Assembly: GCA_025350445.1 (NCBI GenBank)
Contig: JANXXV010000617.1
Span: forward strand, 1 to 16,941
Origin: Bryobacteraceae bacterium
GTDB taxonomy: Bacteria; Acidobacteriota; Terriglobia; Bryobacterales; Bryobacteraceae
Reading direction: 5' to 3'
Length of the DNA stretch: 16,941 bases
Below, one piece after another: positions 13,711 to 16,941 of the stretch (position 1 is its first letter; each line of letters starts with the position of its first letter). The notes below the pieces were generated by a model. That model saw only the letters and a program-made list of their open reading frames with translations, made no database searches and had not been told where the DNA came from. The translations under genes and the position numbers were made by a program.

Positions 13711-14996
13711 ATTTCAAGAATATGGACATCGCCGCGGCGGTAGCTTGTTGCGGCATCGCCGTTGCCGTTGGCGCGATTGAGATGAAGCCCCTCGGCGACC
13801 GATGGGAGATCGGGCGGGACCGATTCACGGACAGCGTCCAGTTGTCAGTTTCGCGAAGGACGCCTTCTTCCTACAACCAAACTTCGTTTCCAGTCGCGCT
13901 GAACGAGTTGCATGGACTCATGCCGGAACAGGTTCGAGGAGTGCAATCTCCCGTTCATTTCGAGCTTCGGAGAGAGGCCGGTGCGTTCACCTGTGATGGC
14001 ATCATGACGCTGGGGGCAGGCGCGGGGCAGTTCCGGTTTTCACCAAATCGGAACTTCGTTTCGGAGATGGAAAAGCTTGGGTATTGGGGGATTGGCGATG
14101 AGGCATTGTATTCGCTCGCGCTTTCCGATACCGGAGTAAGTTATGCGTCGTCGATGCGCGCGGCCGGTCTGGCGCGCGTTTCCGTTGAGGAGCTGATGGA
14201 CCTGCGGAGGCACTGTGTCGACCCGGATTTCGTACGGGGCGCCAGGCGGGACCCACAGCAGGAGCTAATTCCAGGGGAGTTGATTCGATTGCGCGATCAT
14301 GGCGCGACCTCGGACTACCTGCAAGAGACCGCCAGGTTAGGTTACAAGATGGATTCGGACGAGATCGTGAAATTGAGAGATCACGGCGTCGATATGGCGA
14401 TGCTGCGCGCGCTGAGCCCATACCAAAGCGACTTCCCGGTTGACGGCATTGTGAAACTTCGGGACCACGGAGTGGACGGGCGTTTCATCCACGATTTGTA
14501 TAGCAATGGCGCGCGGTTCAACGCGGACGAAATTGTAAAGCTGAAAGAACATGGCGTGGATTCGGCGTATGTGGAGCACTTGAAAGAGGCTGGTTTCGAG
14601 GCGAGCTCACCCGATGCGATCGTAAAGCTGCGGGAACACGGAGTAGACGGCCGCTTCGTCCGCGAGCTGTATAGGAACGGCTTGCGGTTCAATGCGGACG
14701 AAATAGTGAAGTTGAAGGAGCATGGCGTGGATTCGGCGTATGTGGAACATCTGAAAGACGCCGGGTTCCAGGACATCTCGCCCGACGGAATCGTGAAGCT
14801 GCGCGGACATGGAGTGCAGCCTGAATTAATTTCCGAGGCGCGGAAGGCGGGTTACGACGGACTGAGCGCGGAAGATCTGGTGAAGCTTCACGACCACGGC
14901 GTAAACGGAGAATACATCAGGCGGCTCCACGCGGGCGGGTTGAAGAATCTAACCGCCGATCAGATGGTGAAACTGCGGGAGCACGGCATCGATTGA
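13707..14996 (+). CDS. Exported HGV-repeat protein, third gene of the blaI-M56 operon
   Basis: 429 aa, with GGAGG 8 nt before the ATG and a 4-bp overlap with the M56 gene. NFKNMDIAAAVACCGIAVAV is a signal peptide or anchor. Residues 30-122 form a beta-rich domain (SVQLSVSRR, FPVALNELHGLMPEQVRG, AGAFTCDGIM, AGAGQFRFSPNRNFVSEM). The rest, 125-429, is about eleven repeats of 28-29 residues; the best are of the form FNADEIVKLKEHGVDSAYVE followed by HLKxAGF. Each should make two short helices, as in SEL1/HEAT-like solenoids (inference). The last unit stops halfway, at VKLREHGID. I know similar beta-domain plus HGV-repeat proteins next to M56 peptidases in other bacteria, without an assigned function. 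A role as extracytoplasmic partner or ligand-binding arm of the peptidase is inferred. Confidence 0.82.
   Translation: MNFKNMDIAAAVACCGIAVAVGAIEMKPLGDRWEIGRDRFTDSVQLSVSRRTPSSYNQTSFPVALNELHGLMPEQVRGVQSPVHFELRREAGAFTCDGIMTLGAGAGQFRFSPNRNFVSEMEKLGYWGIGDEALYSLALSDTGVSYASSMRAAGLARVSVEELMDLRRHCVDPDFVRGARRDPQQELIPGELIRLRDHGATSDYLQETARLGYKMDSDEIVKLRDHGVDMAMLRALSPYQSDFPVDGIVKLRDHGVDGRFIHDLYSNGARFNADEIVKLKEHGVDSAYVEHLKEAGFEASSPDAIVKLREHGVDGRFVRELYRNGLRFNADEIVKLKEHGVDSAYVEHLKDAGFQDISPDGIVKLRGHGVQPELISEARKAGYDGLSAEDLVKLHDHGVNGEYIRRLHAGGLKNLTADQMVKLREHGID
14079..14993 (+). repeat. Tandem 84-87 bp coding repeats, with a 171-bp higher-order unit
   Basis: About eleven units encode the 28-29 residue HGV motif. 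Units 14440-14790 alternate in two types (DGRF...LYxNG and DSAYVEHLKxAGF), making a 57-residue, 171-bp double unit. The 26 bases at 14550-14575 recur without change at 14721-14746, exactly 171 bp away, so this part duplicated recently. Confidence 0.8.
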
Positions 14997-15017
14997 GGCT
15001 TTTACGGAATAAACCTT

Positions 15018-15040
15018 GCAACCGGCTGCCTCACGGTTGC
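15018..15040. terminator. Stem-loop between convergent genes, possible weak terminator
   Basis: GCAACCG (15018-15024) pairs perfectly with CGGTTGC (15034-15040) across a 9-base loop. It is placed 22 bp after the repeat-protein stop and 54 bp from the lipase-like stop. No U-run follows on either strand, so rho-independent activity is doubtful. Confidence 0.3.
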
Positions 15041-15093
15041 GCCCGGCGGCAAGCGGCCTGTCGAAATTGGCACAGACTGTTTGTGGGCAGACC

Positions 15094-16941
15094 CTAATGA
15101 ATGTAGTTGTAATCTTCGGTTAAGAACTTCGGGCTCTCAAACAAGTTCATTCCGAACAGGGGACGCGATAAAACATTTCCATCAGGAATTGTTTTTCCGC
15201 CCGACAACAGGAAGCCGGCGATTTGTTCTTGAATCGCCAGCGCCAGCGTGAGTCCAGCGGTTGTCTCAATGTTTGCGATGGCGGAATGGGGACTTGATGG
15301 CAGACCGGGAACAACCGCCCGCGCCAGACCATAGCGCAGGAACTGCGTAGTGTCCCGCATGTTGGCCGCGCGCACCAATGCGGTCTGCGTTGGATTAGGG
15401 ACGACTGGATCGCCTGAGCCGAATTGGAACAGCACCGGCTTGATGGGTACACCGGGAAGCGTGGACGACTTGAGGTGAGGCGCGTAAGCCAAAGCGTCGC
15501 CGGCGGCTCCGTACCACTCGGCCCATTCGTAGAATTCCTGGATTGGAACTGCGCCATGCACGTCTTCGATTCGCACGGGTTGGTAGCGCAGAGGCGAGCC
15601 ATCGTCAAAATCGAATCCGTTATTAAGGAGAGACGGCGTGCGTCCCCCGAGAATCAGAATGCCGAGCGCGTGCAGGGACTGGCTGGTGCGTGTGATATCG
15701 GCGAGCGATCCGCCGCCGCTATTCAATGCGGAGGCGAGAATCGATGGTTCAAGCGCGCTGAGAATCGTCCCATAGATAGCGCCGAACGAATGACCTGCGT
15801 AATAGATTTGCGTTTGGTCCAGGTCGGGGATTCCATCGCCGTCGAGATCCACGCCGAGTGAGATGGCTCGAGTTAGCTGCATTAAATCGATCACACTCTG
15901 GCGCAGACAATCGCGCGCGCCGAAGAGGCCGGGGAGAATGCAGCCGTCGAACGATCCGTAGGCTCCGCCGGGCGAGAGAGGCTGGCCGCGGCCTCCAGTC
16001 AAAATGTCGGTTGCGGCGCCGGTTTTATCGGTGAGACTGATTTTGCTGGCGGGACCGGAACCGTGTCCAAAGATGTTGATGGCGACGGTGGCGAAGCCGG
16101 AACGCGCGAGGGTACCTGCGATGGCGGTGGAGACGCCGAAGCTATCGTCAGTGAAGCCATGGCCGACGATGACTACCGGATATCCGCTGGCGGGCTTGGG
16201 GGTCCGCGGCAGCCACGCGTGGAAGTAGATTTGATTTGTGGCGAGCCGGCTAGCGATTACCGCGTTGGTCGGAAGGGCGGGGATCACGAACCGATCGTCG
16301 AGGTATGTTGGCGATTGAAAAGTACCGAATGCCAGACGCCCGACGCCATCGAGGATGAAGAATGGGATGTTGAAATCGGAGAGGCGCGCGAGGTCGGGAG
16401 ATTTCTGATAGTGGACGGTAAGGGCGGAGACATCGGTAAGGTTGAAGATGCTTTTCATCCCCGCGGGCTGCACGCTCGGGCTGGTGTCCTGCAAGGCGGT
16501 GCGCGCATTTTCGAGGAACGTGGTGGCGCTCTGCGTGGTAAAGATCGACGCGGCCACTCCCTTTCCACCAGTCAGTTCCGTCACCTGCGCCAGGCTTTGG
16601 CAATAGGTGTTGGGCGGGGAGGCTAGACAGGTCTGAAAGGCGGGATCGGCTTCCACCGGGGCACCGACCGTGTCCTTGATCGCGTCGGTGACAACCAGAG
16701 CGTAGCGGCGGTGCTGATCGAGAAATTCGTCGGGCTTGGCGTAGGCGGTGTTGGTGGCGGGATCGTAGATCACCTGATTGATCAGCGTTACGTGTCCTAG
16801 AGGTTGCAATCCGTTTTCTTCGGTGGTCAGATTGTCGAGCCAGACGAAGGCGATGCCGCTACGGAGCGTGTCGGGATTGACGGGGGCTGAAAAGCGTATC
16901 CGAATTCTGGGCTGGAGGTTGAAGCCGTCGAGCTGATTGAG
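15094..16941 (-). CDS. Secreted alpha/beta hydrolase of the bacterial virulence-lipase / VolA type (N-terminus outside window)
   Basis: The frame is open to the right edge, giving 615 residues, so the signal peptide and first domain are partly missing. The visible start, LQPRIRIRFSAPVNPDTLRS, is an Ig-like BIG_5-type strand pair that continues to RYALVVTDAIKDT. The catalytic domain follows: YPVVIVGHGFTDD (oxyanion region), AINIFGHGSGPA, the nucleophile elbow YYAGHSFGAIYG (Ser codon at 15787-15789), the acid in FGSGDPVVPNP and the His in GLPSSPHSAI. A DLDGDGIPDLD loop just before the nucleophile strand has the spacing of an EF-hand calcium site. Related proteins are surface lipases or lysophospholipases (VolA, Lipase_bact_N). 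The substrate here is unknown. Convergent with the repeat-protein operon. Confidence 0.82.
   Translation of the reverse strand, partial: LNQLDGFNLQPRIRIRFSAPVNPDTLRSGIAFVWLDNLTTEENGLQPLGHVTLINQVIYDPATNTAYAKPDEFLDQHRRYALVVTDAIKDTVGAPVEADPAFQTCLASPPNTYCQSLAQVTELTGGKGVAASIFTTQSATTFLENARTALQDTSPSVQPAGMKSIFNLTDVSALTVHYQKSPDLARLSDFNIPFFILDGVGRLAFGTFQSPTYLDDRFVIPALPTNAVIASRLATNQIYFHAWLPRTPKPASGYPVVIVGHGFTDDSFGVSTAIAGTLARSGFATVAINIFGHGSGPASKISLTDKTGAATDILTGGRGQPLSPGGAYGSFDGCILPGLFGARDCLRQSVIDLMQLTRAISLGVDLDGDGIPDLDQTQIYYAGHSFGAIYGTILSALEPSILASALNSGGGSLADITRTSQSLHALGILILGGRTPSLLNNGFDFDDGSPLRYQPVRIEDVHGAVPIQEFYEWAEWYGAAGDALAYAPHLKSSTLPGVPIKPVLFQFGSGDPVVPNPTQTALVRAANMRDTTQFLRYGLARAVVPGLPSSPHSAIANIETTAGLTLALAIQEQIAGFLLSGGKTIPDGNVLSRPLFGMNLFESPKFLTEDYNYIH

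Noticed and set aside
14079..14993. CRISPR-like or non-coding tandem array
   Set aside because: Period is a multiple of three, units differ mostly at tolerated codons, and one frame stays open throughout, so it is a coding repeat.
13707..14996. Ankyrin or SEL1 repeat protein
   Set aside because: The 28-29 residue length and the fixed D-x-I-V-K-L-x-x-H-G-V pattern fit neither the 33-residue ankyrin nor the 36-residue SEL1 consensus.

Overview
The window looks like chromosomal DNA of an acidobacterium close to Candidatus Solibacter / Bryobacteraceae. The reasons are the GC-rich gene-dense sequence, a secreted protein ending in the TIGR03437 domain (a family first defined on Solibacter), several Tat-exported proteins, and a BlaI/M56-peptidase operon followed by an 'HGV'-repeat protein. 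This is inference from protein families; there is no rRNA gene to confirm it. No CRISPR array, tRNA, rRNA, complete insertion sequence or phage module was seen.

Layout. 2-505: 3' end of a fold-type I PLP enzyme (class V aminotransferase/kynureninase-like). 506-854: non-coding, with one copy of a dispersed repeat. 855-1955 (-): Tat-exported glycosylasparaginase, divergent from 2002-3531 (+), a secreted GH88/GH105-type hydrolase with an unusual N-terminal domain. 3519-4444 (-): a decayed locus holding the remnant of a secreted TonB-C-like domain protein and a headless esterase. 4612-6576 (-): TIGR03437 secreted protein with a good promoter. 6577-7451: about 870 bp with only gene scraps. 7452-8579 (-): Tat ferritin-like protein. 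8753-10656 (-): two-gene operon of a Tat DUF362 protein and an unknown secreted protein. 10670-11113 (+): Tat RidA-family protein, its start only 13 bp from that of the DUF362 gene. 11104-11667 (-): nadD. 12077-14996 (+): three-gene operon blaI-like repressor, M56 membrane peptidase, HGV-repeat protein. 15094 to the right edge (-): secreted VolA/virulence-lipase-like alpha/beta hydrolase, N-terminus outside the window.

How the genes fit together. The strongest system is 12077-14996. A BlaI/MecI-family repressor sits behind a promoter whose -35/-10 spacer is a perfect 18-bp inverted repeat, and is translationally coupled to an M56 peptidase. After its last membrane helix this peptidase carries degenerate HGV repeats instead of a penicillin-sensor domain. 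It is coupled in turn to an exported protein built mostly of the same repeats. The economical reading is a BlaR/BlaI-type signalling switch whose sensor and partner share one repeat module. Its targets are not adjacent, because the next gene is convergent. The rest of the window is dominated by exported scavenging and hydrolytic proteins: asparaginase, GH105-type hydrolase, lipase, ferritin-like, DUF362 and RidA. Four of them have Tat signals, as expected of a soil oligotroph with a large secretome.
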